From Rudaeicoccus suwonensis (lineage in GTDB: Bacteria; Actinomycetota; Actinomycetes; Actinomycetales; Dermatophilaceae): a DNA stretch of 64,000 bases. How positions within the stretch are numbered: the stretch's first letter is position 1; each line of letters starts with the position of its first letter. Under the pieces are notes generated by a model. The model was not told where the DNA came from. It was given only the letters and a program-made list of their open reading frames with translations, and ran no database searches. Positions 45,777 through 54,585 of this stretch are shown here, piece after piece. Position numbers and translations under genes: made by a program. The stretch is from NCBI RefSeq assembly GCF_007829035.1, contig NZ_VIVQ01000001.1, positions 248,001-312,000 of the forward strand, read 5' to 3'.

Positions 45777-46613
45777 TCAGTCGCGCACAGATCGGCGGCG
45801 GGAGCGCGGCTGGCAGTGCTTGCACCAGAACAGGTTGCGGCTCGCCAGTTCGGTCGTCGAGATGGGCGTCCCGCAGACCAGGCACGGCTGGCCGGCGCGA
45901 CGGTAGACATAAACCTCGCCGCCGTGCTTGTCGACACGCGGGTCGCGGCCGGTGGCCTCCGGCGAGTGCTCGGGTCGCACGGTGTCGATGCGGCCGTCTC
46001 GCACGCCCAGCGGCATGAGCTCGACCAGGTCGTCCCACAGAGCGTCGAATTCGGCGTTGCGCAGGAACCTGCCGGCCATCATCGGGTCGATGTTGTGACG
46101 GAAGAGCGTCTCGGCGCGGTAGATGTTGCCGACGCCTGCGAAGATCTTCTGGTCCATCATCAGCACGCCGATCGGACTGGCAGACTTACGGATTCGCGCC
46201 CGGGCGACGTCGGGGTCGGCATCCGGTCGCAGCGGATCGGGGCCGAGCGAGGCGACCGTTCGCTCCTTGTCGGCCGGGCTGCTCAGCGCGCAGATCGTGG
46301 CGCCTCGCAACTCCATCGTGACGTCCGGGTCGAGTGCGCTCATCCGCCACCGGGCGTTCTCGGTGGCGGGGTCGGCCTCGGCGAAGAAGAAGAACTTGCC
46401 GATCAGTCCGAGGTGGATGTGCACCTGCTCGTCGAGGTCCTCGAAGCGGAGGTACATGTGCTTGCCGAAGGCCTCCGCGAGTTCGAACTCACGCCCGTCG
46501 ACCACCGCGGCTGCGTCGAACCGGCCCTGCGGACTGGTCGAACGCACCTCGCGGCGGCCGAACTGGCGGTTGAGTTCTCCGGCGATGCGGTGGGTGACGT
46601 GTCCTTCCGGCAT
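45777..46613 (-). CDS. Fpg/Nei-family DNA glycosylase (Nei-like)
   Basis: A 278-residue bifunctional DNA glycosylase/AP lyase. The catalytic N-terminus is PEGH (Pro2 after Met removal, Glu3), the Nei-type form rather than PELPE of MutM. The H2TH region is SPIGVLMMDQKIFAGVGNIY. The C-terminal zinc finger is CLVCGTPISTTELASR followed by CKHC. It removes oxidised pyrimidines in base-excision repair. It is similar to actinobacterial Nei1/Nei2 by length and by its VHIHLGLIGKF-type insertion. Confidence 0.92.
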   Translation of the reverse strand: MPEGHVTHRIAGELNRQFGRREVRSTSPQGRFDAAAVVDGREFELAEAFGKHMYLRFEDLDEQVHIHLGLIGKFFFFAEADPATENARWRMSALDPDVTMELRGATICALSSPADKERTVASLGPDPLRPDADPDVARARIRKSASPIGVLMMDQKIFAGVGNIYRAETLFRHNIDPMMAGRFLRNAEFDALWDDLVELMPLGVRDGRIDTVRPEHSPEATGRDPRVDKHGGEVYVYRRAGQPCLVCGTPISTTELASRNLFWCKHCQPRSRRRSVRD

Positions 46614-46734
46614 CCGTCCATCGTCCTACACCGCTCCGGCGCTCCGGATCGACCGTCGGGGTGCCGGTGTGGTTGCGGCGACGGTGGCGCGTAGCCCAGG
46701 GTATGACGCGCACGTCGCGATGCGAGCAGCGAAC

Positions 46735-47547
46735 TCAGCTTCTGCGCCAGTGGCCAGAATCCGATGGTGGAGGTGAGGATTCGGCATCATCGACGGTGAA
46801 CGGCCTTGCCTGTTTTCGCAATTCGCCACCGGGTCGCACTGCGGTCGGAGCTGCGAGGCGTATGGCGCGCCGCCTCACCTCGTCGACGTCGATGGGCGAA
46901 TTGGAAGCGATCACAACGTAGTTGCCGAAACGGCGACCCTTCATCACGTCATTGGTGGCGAGCACGACCTGGTGTCGCCACTGTGCTGCGACTCCTGCCA
47001 GCACTCGCGCGACGTGGCGCCGGTTCGGCTCGTCAGCGAGGTTCAGCAGTGCCAGGCCACCTGGTTTCAGCACCCGCGCGAAGCCACCCAACGCTGCGTC
47101 GGTCACCAGGTCGGCCGGCACGCGGCCACCGTCATACGCGTCGAGGACGACGGCGTCGGCGGACGAATCCCGCAGCGCCGCGAGCCCGCTGGCACCGTCG
47201 ACCGGCCGGATCCGGATGCGGTGACCACGAGGTAGCGGCAGTTGTCGGCGGACCTCCTCGGTCAGCGCGGCGTCCGGCTCGAGCACGATCTGCGGCGAGC
47301 CGGGGCGGGTGTGCTGGATGTAGCGGGCGAGGGTGAGACCGGCGCCGCCGATGTGGGTGACGCCGATCGGGCCGGGCGGCAGCAGGTCGATGCCGAGGGC
47401 GAGCTGGGCGACATACTCGAAGACGAGCAGGCCCGGGTCGGCTAGGTCGACGTGCGACTGCGGATGCCCGTCGCGCATGACCGTGACGCCGCCGCGTTCG
47501 TCGGTGACGAAGCCGAACTGTTCAGAATTACTCTCGGCATGCGGCAC
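46735..47547 (-). CDS. Spermidine-synthase-like SAM-binding protein
   Basis: About 270 residues. A Rossmann methyltransferase core: motif I VTHIGGAGLTLARYIQHT, acidic residue after beta-2 in IVLEPDAALTEEV, and VVLDAYDGGRVPADL in the position of the spermidine-synthase gate-keeping Asp. Family members lacking the full polyamine pocket are annotated as spermidine synthase-like or fused-MFS proteins; true aminopropyl transfer is doubtful. The start is GTG 47547 (VPHAESNSEQFGF), since the longer frame runs into the divergent gene. Confidence 0.78.
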   Translation of the reverse strand: MPHAESNSEQFGFVTDERGGVTVMRDGHPQSHVDLADPGLLVFEYVAQLALGIDLLPPGPIGVTHIGGAGLTLARYIQHTRPGSPQIVLEPDAALTEEVRRQLPLPRGHRIRIRPVDGASGLAALRDSSADAVVLDAYDGGRVPADLVTDAALGGFARVLKPGGLALLNLADEPNRRHVARVLAGVAAQWRHQVVLATNDVMKGRRFGNYVVIASNSPIDVDEVRRRAIRLAAPTAVRPGGELRKQARPFTVDDAESSPPPSDSGHWRRS

Positions 47548-47606
47548 CCCGAGATCGTATGACGCAAGCGGCGGCGCGGGCGCCGCCCGGACAGATGGGA
47601 GCACAT

Positions 47607-47972
47607 GTGGCGCAGCGCAAGATCGACCCACACACCGGGCGTGCAGCGGTGCAGGCGTGGATGGGCGATGAGACGGTCGACCGGCAGACGCTCGCGACCG
47701 CGGTGCGTTTCACCCTCCAGGAGCTGGCGCTGCAGGCTCCAGGGCGCAGCGTCGAGGTGAGAGTGCCGCCATACGGCGCGGTGCAGGTCATCGAGGGGCT
47801 GACACATCGACGCGGAACGCCACCGAACGTCGTGGAATTGCAGGCAGATTCATGGCTTCGTCTGGTGGTCGGTGATGCCACGTGGGGGCAGGCGGAGGCG
47901 GCGGGTTGGGTCTCGGCGTCGGGCTCGCGAGCCGACCTGTCGGCATACCTGCCGTTGATGCGGCGCGCATAG
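47607..47972 (+). CDS. Sterol-carrier-type (SCP2-like) family protein
   Basis: About 121 residues, soluble. It has QRKIDPHTGRAAVQAW at the N-terminus and the C-terminal ASGSRADLSAYLPL motif (SGxRADL) of the actinobacterial sterol carrier family protein found near purF. The function is unknown; it is related by fold to the C-terminal domain of mycothiol-dependent isomerases. The GTG at 47607 has GGGAG 5-6 nt upstream and gives the usual family N-terminus; the ATG at 47559 (formed by an octamer copy) would add a low-complexity leader. Confidence 0.8.
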   Translation: MAQRKIDPHTGRAAVQAWMGDETVDRQTLATAVRFTLQELALQAPGRSVEVRVPPYGAVQVIEGLTHRRGTPPNVVELQADSWLRLVVGDATWGQAEAAGWVSASGSRADLSAYLPLMRRA

Positions 47973-47982
47973 GCTGGCTGTC

Positions 47983-48861
47983 ATGCGATTCGGGATCACG
48001 ATTCTGCCGGAACACCGCTGGAGTGAGGCCGAGCCGAAGTGGCGGGCCGCGGAGGACATGGGTTTCGACCATGCGTGGACCTATGACCACCTGGTGTGGG
48101 CCGGACTGCCGGATGCGCCGTGGTTCGGCACCACCCCGACACTCACGGCTGCGGCGCTCGCGACGAAGACCATCCGGCTCGGGACGTTCGTGACGTCGCC
48201 GAATTTCCGTCACCCCGTGACCTTTTCGCGGGACGTGCTTGCGCTCGACGACATCTCCGGCGGGCGGTTCATGTGCGGGATGGGCACCGGGGGAGACCTG
48301 GATTCCAGACTGCTCGGCGAGGCGTTGACCCTGCGCGAACGCACCGACCGGTTCGCGGAGTTCGTGGTCTTGCTGGACCGGATGCTGACCTCGGATCACG
48401 TGAGCTTCGATGGGGCCTTCTTCGCCGCCGACGATGCGCGTTCGCTGCCGGGGTGTGTGCAGCAACCGCGGGTGCCCTTCCTGATCGCGGCCAACGGGCC
48501 AAAGTCGCTGCGGCTGGCTGCCGAGAACGGTCAGGGCTGGATCACCTACGGCAAGGCCGCCGACACCGATGAGCAGTGGTGGCAGGGGCTTTCGGAGTTG
48601 AGTGCCCGCCTCGACGACGCGTTGGCGGCTGCAGGACGCAGCGACGACGCGGCGTTCGAGCGTCACCTGAGCGTCGACGGCCGCCCGCAGTTCTCGCTGG
48701 AGAGTGTCGATCGGTTCGAAGATCTTGCTGGGCGCGCCGCGGAGGCAGGCTTCACCGACATGACGATCCACTGGCCGCGCCCAGACGCGCCGTATGCCGG
48801 ATCGTTGCGCACCTTGGAAGCCGTTGCGGCACAGTCGCTTCCGCGGTTCCAGAGACAGTAA
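47983..48861 (+). CDS. LLM-class flavin/F420-dependent oxidoreductase
   Basis: A 292-residue TIM-barrel oxidoreductase of the luciferase-like family. MRFGITILPEHRW begins strand 1, and EDMGFDHAWTYDHLVWAGLP, KTIRLGTFVTSPNFRHPVTF, LALDDISGGRFMCGMGTGGD and FLIAANGPKSLRLAAENGQG are the usual core strands. Actinobacterial members mostly use F420H2. It is 10 nt after the sterol-carrier-type gene and probably co-transcribed. Substrate unknown. Confidence 0.88.
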   Translation: MRFGITILPEHRWSEAEPKWRAAEDMGFDHAWTYDHLVWAGLPDAPWFGTTPTLTAAALATKTIRLGTFVTSPNFRHPVTFSRDVLALDDISGGRFMCGMGTGGDLDSRLLGEALTLRERTDRFAEFVVLLDRMLTSDHVSFDGAFFAADDARSLPGCVQQPRVPFLIAANGPKSLRLAAENGQGWITYGKAADTDEQWWQGLSELSARLDDALAAAGRSDDAAFERHLSVDGRPQFSLESVDRFEDLAGRAAEAGFTDMTIHWPRPDAPYAGSLRTLEAVAAQSLPRFQRQ

Positions 48862-48972
48862 TCCGTGCCGAGTCGTTACGCGCTCGCCGCGCGCGGTGAC
48901 TGCCCCGAGTCCTTCCGGTGACCTTGCTCAATGATTCGCTGCGCGAGGCACTGAACGGCAGGGCACGGTTGC

Positions 48973-50178
48973 TCACCGTTGCGATGGATCCCAGTGGCGG
49001 AAGCCGGCCGATTGCGCTGTCTGCTCGTCCTTGAAGTACATCTCTGCTTCGACGTCACCGAATGACGGCGAATCCGGCCCGTGGAACAGCATCGTGTCGG
49101 CGTCGCCCTTGAACCAGCCTTCTGGTCCGGAGCCGTCGTCGGAGGGGAACGCCGAGGCCGGGCCGAAGGGGCCGTCACCCTCGTGGTCATCGGAAGCAAC
49201 GTCATCGGAAGCGGCATCCTCGGATGCGGCCGTGGCAGTCGTGGTAGAGGTCGCGTCCTTGGCCGCAGCCTTCGGTGTGGCGGCAGGTGCGTCGAACTCT
49301 TCCAGCGGCAGCGGTGGGGCGTCCCAATCGTCGCGGTTTGAAGCGGCGGCGGCAGGCGCCGGCGCTGCCCCAGCTGTGGGCTCGACCGTGGGCGCTGCCT
49401 CCGGCTCCGACTCGGCGGCCGGTTCCGGCTCAACGGCGGTTCCAGCTGCCGGGGTGTCATCAAGAGCAGGCGGTGGGGTGTCCCAGTCGTCACCAGAAGC
49501 AGTTGCGGCGGGAGCGGGTGCAGGGTCGGTCGTGGCCGCGGGTGCTTCGTCGAGTGGGGGTGGTGGGGCGTCCCAGTCGTCACCAGAAGCAGGGGCGGCG
49601 GGAGCGGGTGCAGGGTCGGTCGTGGCCGCGGGTGCTTCGTCGAGTGGGGGTGGTGGGGCGTCCCAGTCGTCACCGGTGGCAGTGGCTGCCGGAGCCGACT
49701 CAGGTTCAACCGCGTCCGCCGGGGTGTCATCGAGTGCGGGTGGCGGGGAGTCCCAGTCGTCACCAGAAGCAGGGGCGGCGGGAGCGGGTGCAGGCTCGGT
49801 CGTGGCCGCGGGTGCTTCGTCGAGTGGGGGTGGTGGGGCGTCCCAGTCGTCGGCAGCCGCAGCAGCTGGTTCCTGAGCCGAAGCCGCAGATGCGGCCGGC
49901 TCGGCGATGTCAGCAGCAGGTCGCTCAGTGGACGGTTCGTCAGTGACCGGTCCGACCGGCTTCTTGTCGACCGGCTTCTCAATCGGTTTTTCGTCGACCG
50001 GCTCTGAAACGACGTCGGCTGCGGTCACCGACCCGCCCGCCAAGCGCCGCTTCTCGGCATCCGCGATTCCGTGGATGCCGACCGAACCGCCCCGGTTGGG
50101 GTCACGCAGCAACAACCATGCGGCAACACAGATCGCGGCAACGATGACGATCAATACCAGCCAGACCACTTCGACCAT
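48973..50178 (-). CDS. Single-TM protein with DDWD repeats and a C-terminal sunset-type domain
   Basis: About 401 residues. An N-terminal TM helix (VVWLVLIVIVAAICVAAWLL) is followed by a short basic stretch. Then comes an acidic Pro/Ala-rich region with six DDWD[AST]PP repeats spaced about 30 residues (last spacing longer), and a folded C-terminus (GWFKGDADTMLFHGPDSPSF, GDVEAEMYFKDEQTAQSAGF). That C-terminus matches the roughly 40-residue actinobacterial module (KGN..SMLYH.P.SP.Y..T.AEVWF) often called a sunset domain. It is predicted to face the cytosol or the cell wall on a long flexible arm. Start uncertain: ATG 50178 or GTG 50169, with AGGTGAGG just upstream. Function unknown. Confidence 0.78.
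   Translation of the reverse strand: MVEVVWLVLIVIVAAICVAAWLLLRDPNRGGSVGIHGIADAEKRRLAGGSVTAADVVSEPVDEKPIEKPVDKKPVGPVTDEPSTERPAADIAEPAASAASAQEPAAAAADDWDAPPPPLDEAPAATTEPAPAPAAPASGDDWDSPPPALDDTPADAVEPESAPAATATGDDWDAPPPPLDEAPAATTDPAPAPAAPASGDDWDAPPPPLDEAPAATTDPAPAPAATASGDDWDTPPPALDDTPAAGTAVEPEPAAESEPEAAPTVEPTAGAAPAPAAAASNRDDWDAPPLPLEEFDAPAATPKAAAKDATSTTTATAASEDAASDDVASDDHEGDGPFGPASAFPSDDGSGPEGWFKGDADTMLFHGPDSPSFGDVEAEMYFKDEQTAQSAGFRHWDPSQR
49319..49856. repeat. 90-bp-period coding repeats
   Basis: Six degenerate units encode the DDWD blocks. Two stretches (about 49511-49584 and 49601-49674) are essentially identical over some 74 nt, 90 nt apart, and a third near-identical copy lies at about 49791-49855. 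Near-identity at DNA level implies recent duplication or conversion, so copy number may vary between strains. No octamer copy falls in this region. Confidence 0.85.
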
Positions 50179-50295
50179 CCTCACCTGGGGGCTGTCACAG
50201 AACTGCCGCAACCCTAGCCAGTCGCCCGGCCGGGCCGCAGATCCGTCATACGTGACGTGGTCAAGTCTTCGTGAGGCACGCGTTACCGTTGTGGT

Positions 50296-50649
50296 GTGCC
50301 AGAAGAGCAGGTCCCGGCGTCCACCGCCCCTTCGCAGTCCCCGCAGCCCGAGACAAGCGACGGTCGTTCCGGTCACGACGGGTCGAGCGGTTCCGAGTCG
50401 CCCGCAACGGCTCAGCTGGTGATGACCCGTCGGCGCGTGCGCCGGACACCGAACTTCGGCATCTTCATGATCACCGGCGGATTCATCGGATTCCTCGCCG
50501 GCGCGATCATCGCATCTCGCGGAGAAGACGCGACCGGATACTCCGATCGGACAGGCATCGCGCTCATCGGCGTGCTGATGGCGGCCTTCGGCGTGCTGAT
50601 CGCCACGATCGTCGCTCTCGTCATGGAGAAGCTGCTCAACCGGGACTGA
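50296..50649 (+). CDS. Small two-TM membrane protein upstream of purF
   Basis: A 117-residue protein starting at GTG 50296. A polar Ser/Pro/Gln-rich N-terminus of about 40 residues is followed by a basic patch (MTRRRVRRTPNFG) and two TM helices (IFMITGGFIGFLAGAIIASR and GIALIGVLMAAFGVLIATIV). No enzymatic motif. It is conserved in position before purF in several actinobacteria as far as I recall (not checked). Function unknown. Confidence 0.72.
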   Translation: MPEEQVPASTAPSQSPQPETSDGRSGHDGSSGSESPATAQLVMTRRRVRRTPNFGIFMITGGFIGFLAGAIIASRGEDATGYSDRTGIALIGVLMAAFGVLIATIVALVMEKLLNRD

Positions 50650-50729
50650 CCCCGCCGGCGCCGACGCCAACAGTGCCGAGGGTGGCGGTCGGGTGAGCAC
50701 CGTCATACGTGCGTGTCACACTGGAGCAC

Positions 50730-52319
50730 GTGGCTCGCGGTGACGGACGGCTGACGCACGACCTTTCCGACGACGACAAGGGCCCGCAAGACGCCTGCGG
50801 GGTCTTCGGTGTCTGGGCGCCTGGTGAGGAGGTCGCCAAGCTCACCTACTTCGGGCTCTACGCACTGCAGCACCGCGGCCAGGAGTCAGCGGGTATCGCC
50901 ACCAGCGACGGTCAGAGCATCCTGGTCTACAAGGACATGGGCCTGGTGTCGCAGGTCTTCGACGAGTCGAGCCTGAGCTCGCTGCGCGGGCACCTGGCCA
51001 TCGGTCACACGCGGTACTCCACCACCGGCGGCAGCACCTGGGAGAACGCCCAGCCGACCCTTGGCGGCAGCGATCGCGGCACGGTCGCGCTCGCTCACAA
51101 CGGCAACCTGATCAACACGGCCGAGTTGCGCACCCTGGTCGACGAGCGTCTCGGTGGCCGCGCTGCCCGCGGTGAACTGGCCCGCGGCAACACCTCGGAC
51201 ACCGCTCTCGTCACGGCACTGCTGTCCGAGAACCCCGACCAGCCGCTGGAGGAGACCGCGCTCTCGGTCCTGCCGAAACTGCGCGGCGCATTCTGTTTCG
51301 TGTTCATGGACGAGCACACCCTGTATGCCGCCCGCGACCCGTATGGCGTGCGCCCGCTCGCGCTGGGCCGACTGGAGCGCGGCTGGGTCGTGGCCTCCGA
51401 AACCGCAGCGCTGCAGACGATCGGCGCCTCCGTCATACGTGAGGTCGAGCCCGGCGAGATGATCGCCATCGACGAATACGGTTTGCGCACACACCGATTC
51501 GCGCAGCCGCAGACCAAGGGCTGCGTGTTCGAGTACGTCTATCTCGCCAGGCCGGATGCGGTGATCAACGGTCGTGTGGTGCACGAGGCGCGCGTCGAGA
51601 TGGGCCGGCAACTCGCGCGTGAGCACCCGATCGATGCCGACATGGTCATCGGTGTGCCGGAGTCGGGTGTGCCCGCGGCGACCGGCTATGCCCAGGAGTC
51701 GGGCATCCCGTTCGGCCAGGGATTCGTCAAGAACGCCTATGTCGGCCGCACCTTCATCCAGCCGAGTCAGACACTGCGCCAACTCGGCATCCGCCTCAAG
51801 CTGAACCCGCTCGAACACGTGATCAAGGGCAAGCGCCTGGTTGTGGTCGACGACTCGATCGTGCGCGGCAACACCCAGCGGGCGCAGATCCGGATGCTGC
51901 GCGAGGCCGGTGCTGCCGAGGTGCACGTGCGCATCTCGTCGCCGCCGGTGAAATGGCCGTGCTTCTACGGCATCGACTTCGCCACCCGCGCCGAACTCAT
52001 CGCCAACGGTCTGGGTGTCGAGGAGATCCGCGCCTCCATCGGTGCCGACTCGCTGGGTTACATCTCCGACGAGGGCATGATCGCGGCGACCGAACAACCC
52101 GCGGCCCAGCTGTGCAGTGCCTGTTTCACCGGTGACTACCCGATCGCTCTGCCCGAGGACGGCCGCATCGGCAAGCACGTCCTTGAGACCCTGCCGATCG
52201 AGGTGCGCACCGGGCACGACAGCTCGATCGACCTCGATCCCGCCGACCGCCGCCAGGATGCCGACGGCGTCTCGCTCGGTGTCTCCGGTGGTGCTGAAAA
52301 CGCCCTGCTCCAGCCGTGA
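50730..52319 (+). CDS. purF: Amidophosphoribosyltransferase
   Basis: First committed enzyme of purine synthesis (PRPP + Gln to phosphoribosylamine). About 529 residues from GTG 50730, which has CTGGAG 3 nt upstream and reproduces the usual actinobacterial N-terminus ARGDGRLTHDL; GTG 50709 is less likely. A propeptide of 22 residues precedes the nucleophile Cys23 in DACGVFGVW. Glutaminase motifs include LQHRGQESAGIA and GHTRYSTTG. The PRTase motif is VVVDDSIVRGNTQ. C-terminal Cys residues (AAQLCSACFTGDYP) and CVFEYVY fit the Fe-S-bearing type. purM follows with an 8-nt gap. Confidence 0.96.
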   Translation: MARGDGRLTHDLSDDDKGPQDACGVFGVWAPGEEVAKLTYFGLYALQHRGQESAGIATSDGQSILVYKDMGLVSQVFDESSLSSLRGHLAIGHTRYSTTGGSTWENAQPTLGGSDRGTVALAHNGNLINTAELRTLVDERLGGRAARGELARGNTSDTALVTALLSENPDQPLEETALSVLPKLRGAFCFVFMDEHTLYAARDPYGVRPLALGRLERGWVVASETAALQTIGASVIREVEPGEMIAIDEYGLRTHRFAQPQTKGCVFEYVYLARPDAVINGRVVHEARVEMGRQLAREHPIDADMVIGVPESGVPAATGYAQESGIPFGQGFVKNAYVGRTFIQPSQTLRQLGIRLKLNPLEHVIKGKRLVVVDDSIVRGNTQRAQIRMLREAGAAEVHVRISSPPVKWPCFYGIDFATRAELIANGLGVEEIRASIGADSLGYISDEGMIAATEQPAAQLCSACFTGDYPIALPEDGRIGKHVLETLPIEVRTGHDSSIDLDPADRRQDADGVSLGVSGGAENALLQP

Positions 52320-52327
52320 AGGACACC

Positions 52328-53452
52328 ATGACCGACAGTGCAGCCACCGAAACCACACCGATCACGTATGCCGGGTCCGGTGTCGACGTCGAGGCCGGCG
52401 ACAAGGCTGTCGAATTGATGAAGGAGTCGGTGCGGCGCGCCCAGCGCCCGGAGGTGCTCGGTGGTCTCGGCGGATTCGCCGGACTGTTCGACGCGTCGCT
52501 GCTGGCACGTATGTCGCATCCGGTGCTCGCCACCTCCACCGACGGGGTCGGCACCAAGGTCGCGATCGCGCAGGCGATGGACAAGCACGACACGATCGGC
52601 TTCGACCTGGTCGGCATGGTCGTCGACGACATCGTGGTGTGCGGCGCGGAGCCGCTGTTCATGACCGACTACATCGCGACCGGCAAGGTGGTGCCGGAAC
52701 GGATCGCGGCGATCGTGAGCGGCATCGCCGCCGCCTGCGCGCAGGCGAACGTTGCCTTGGTCGGCGGTGAAACCGCGGAGCACCCCGGACTGCTCGAAGC
52801 CGACGAGTATGACGTGGCCGGTGCCGCGACCGGGATCGTCGAGAAGACGGACCTGCTCACCCCGGACCTGGTCGAAACCGGTGACGTGGTGCTGGGTCTG
52901 GCCTCGTCGGGCCTGCACGCCAACGGTTTTTCGCTGGTGCGGCGCATCATCGGTGCCGCGGGTTGGTCGCTGGATCGCGATGTGCCCGAGTTCGGCCGGA
53001 CCCTCGGCGAGGAGCTGCTCACGCCGACCCGCGTCTACGCCGCCGACCTGCTCGAGCTGCTGCAGACCGTGCCGGTGCACGCGTTGTCGCATGTCACCGG
53101 CGGAGGCCTCGCGGCCAATCTCGCGCGCGTGCTGCCAGCCGGTCGCACCGCCGTCGTCGACCGGTCGACGTGGCAGATGCCCGCGGTCTTCTCGGTGTTG
53201 CAGGAACTCGGGCGGGTGCCGCAGGCAGACCTCGAACGCACCCTCAACCTCGGCGTCGGCTTCTGCGCGGTGGTGCCGGCGGATGCCGTGGACACGGCAC
53301 TGGAGACCCTGGAGGGGCTCGACATACCGACCTGGATCATGGGTCAGGTGCACGACACCGCCGACGTCGATGCGACGACCGCCGAGGTCGTCACCGGCGC
53401 GAAGGGTGTCGACGCGGGCGGAGCACAACTGGTGGGTTCATTCCAGCGCTGA
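52328..53452 (+). CDS. purM: Phosphoribosylformylglycinamidine cyclo-ligase
   Basis: AIR synthetase, 374 residues, full length. ITYAGSGVDVEAGDKAVELM at the N-terminus, LATSTDGVGTKVAIAQ, DLVGMVVDDIVVCGAEPLFM, ALVGGETAEHPGLL and HVTGGGLAANLARVLP are PurM signatures. The ATG at 52328 has AAGGAC upstream and is preferred over a GTG at 52316 that overlaps the purF stop. Followed by a strong shared terminator, then the convergent DUF3073 gene, the common actinobacterial purF-purM-DUF3073 order. Confidence 0.96.
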   Translation: MTDSAATETTPITYAGSGVDVEAGDKAVELMKESVRRAQRPEVLGGLGGFAGLFDASLLARMSHPVLATSTDGVGTKVAIAQAMDKHDTIGFDLVGMVVDDIVVCGAEPLFMTDYIATGKVVPERIAAIVSGIAAACAQANVALVGGETAEHPGLLEADEYDVAGAATGIVEKTDLLTPDLVETGDVVLGLASSGLHANGFSLVRRIIGAAGWSLDRDVPEFGRTLGEELLTPTRVYAADLLELLQTVPVHALSHVTGGGLAANLARVLPAGRTAVVDRSTWQMPAVFSVLQELGRVPQADLERTLNLGVGFCAVVPADAVDTALETLEGLDIPTWIMGQVHDTADVDATTAEVVTGAKGVDAGGAQLVGSFQR

Positions 53453-53498
53453 GGCCGGCTGACGTGAGATGCCGAACGTGAGATGCCGCGACCAAAAG

Positions 53499-53539
53499 CA
53501 CGCTGCCCTTCGCACCGATCCGGTGGGAAGAGCAGCGTG
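53499..53539. terminator. Long bidirectional hairpin terminator, purM/DUF3073
   Basis: 19-nt arms (53499-53517 and 53521-53539) with a 3-nt loop and only two non-Watson-Crick positions. The outer stem is CACGCTGC/GCAGCGTG. AAAA at 53494-53497 gives a U-run when read from the minus strand, so it is best suited to the DUF3073 transcript while also ending purM. Confidence 0.88.
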
Positions 53540-53573
53540 GATGCGGCCACGTCAGGTCGCGGGAGGCTGAGAT

Positions 53574-53780
53574 TCAGCGGCGATGGGACGCCCAGTCGGC
53601 GTAGTCGCCGTAGTCGTCGTCTTCGCGCGCATCATCGGCACTGGGGTTGTCATCAACCCGATCCGAAGACTTCGAGGAGCGAAGTTCGCGCTCCAAGGCG
53701 TTGAGGTCTGTATCGGGAGAGAAATACTTCAACTCCCGGGCAACCTTGGTCTGCTTTGCTTTTGCCCGGCCGCGCCCCAT
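53574..53780 (-). CDS. DUF3073 family protein
   Basis: A 68-residue conserved actinobacterial protein. The N-terminus GRGRAKAKQTKVARELKYFS and the following SPDTDLNALERELR are diagnostic; an acidic tail (DDAREDDDYGDYADW) ends it. The basic head and acidic tail suggest nucleic-acid or ribosome contact, but the function is unknown. The ATG at 53780 was used, as the longer frame has no family match. It is convergent with purM across the hairpin. Confidence 0.9.
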   Translation of the reverse strand: MGRGRAKAKQTKVARELKYFSPDTDLNALERELRSSKSSDRVDDNPSADDAREDDDYGDYADWASHRR

Positions 53781-53952
53781 GGCGAGACCCCCTCGTGTGT
53801 GTTGCCAGGGCGCCGGACGGAGCATGAAGCACCGTCGGGGACCCCGGGATCCTCGGTTTATGTCGTGGGCTAACGGTACCTCAGCCGGAGATGAATCCGA
53901 GCACCGACCGGGCGCCGCTGCCGAAAAGGTACACCGAAGACCGAGCAACTGC

Positions 53953-54567
53953 TCACAGGTCGGCGTCGTCGTCCTTCGCGCGGGTGCGGATCAGCGCCGT
54001 TACACCGCCGATGACGAGGATGGCCACGACCACCGCGACGATGATCAGGACCGGTTCGTTGTTGGTCTTGTTGGTGGGGGTCTGCATGGTCGGTGTGGGC
54101 GAGGAAGTCGAGGTGAATGACATGTTCAAGCTCGACGACGACGTGCTTGCCGGTGCTGAAGCCGACATGGACGCGCCCGCGCTCGACGTGCCTGCAGCCG
54201 CTGCGACGGTGAAACCGAAGGTGCCTGACACCGGGTGGCCGTCGGCGGAGGTGGCACGCCATACGACGGTGTAGTCGCCGCTGGCGAGGTTGCTCTTCAA
54301 CGGCTGTGTGACCACGGCACCGGAGACCGTCGCCCGGCCGGTCTGGGCGACGGCGCCAGTGCTGCTGCGGACCTGCACCTGGGTGCCGGTGTCGACGACG
54401 GATTCGTTGAAGGTGAGCGTCACCGTGGCCGGTGCATGCGCCACCGTGGTGCCCGCGCCGGGAGTGGTCGACACGAGTTCGTCGTGGGCGGACGCGCTCG
54501 ACGCGCCGGCCAGCCACAGGATCGGCAGGAGGAGAGCGGCACCGAGAACAGTCAGATGTCGTCGCAT
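53953..54567 (-). CDS. CopC-domain protein with C-terminal membrane anchor
   Basis: A 204-residue exported protein. Sec signal LGAALLLPILWLAGASSASA is cleaved before AHDELVSTTP, leaving the N-terminal His of CopC/YobA copper sites. The Ig-like CopC domain runs to about residue 120 (TLTFNESVVDTGTQVQVR, YTVVWRATSADGHPVSGTFG, with the second His in DGHPV). Then follow a Ser/Thr-rich linker and a TM helix (VLIIVAVVVAILVIGGVTAL) with a basic/acidic tail inside. It probably binds Cu(II) at the outer face. No CopD/YcnJ partner is adjacent. Confidence 0.88.
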   Translation of the reverse strand: MRRHLTVLGAALLLPILWLAGASSASAHDELVSTTPGAGTTVAHAPATVTLTFNESVVDTGTQVQVRSSTGAVAQTGRATVSGAVVTQPLKSNLASGDYTVVWRATSADGHPVSGTFGFTVAAAAGTSSAGASMSASAPASTSSSSLNMSFTSTSSPTPTMQTPTNKTNNEPVLIIVAVVVAILVIGGVTALIRTRAKDDDADL

Positions 54568-54585
54568 GCGGTCAATTGTGCGGGT

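Noticed and set aside
48876-49982. Long Pro/Arg-rich minus-strand frame (368 codons)
   Set aside because: It is the shifted-frame shadow of the DDWD-repeat gene; its periodicity follows the 90-bp repeat and it has no family features.
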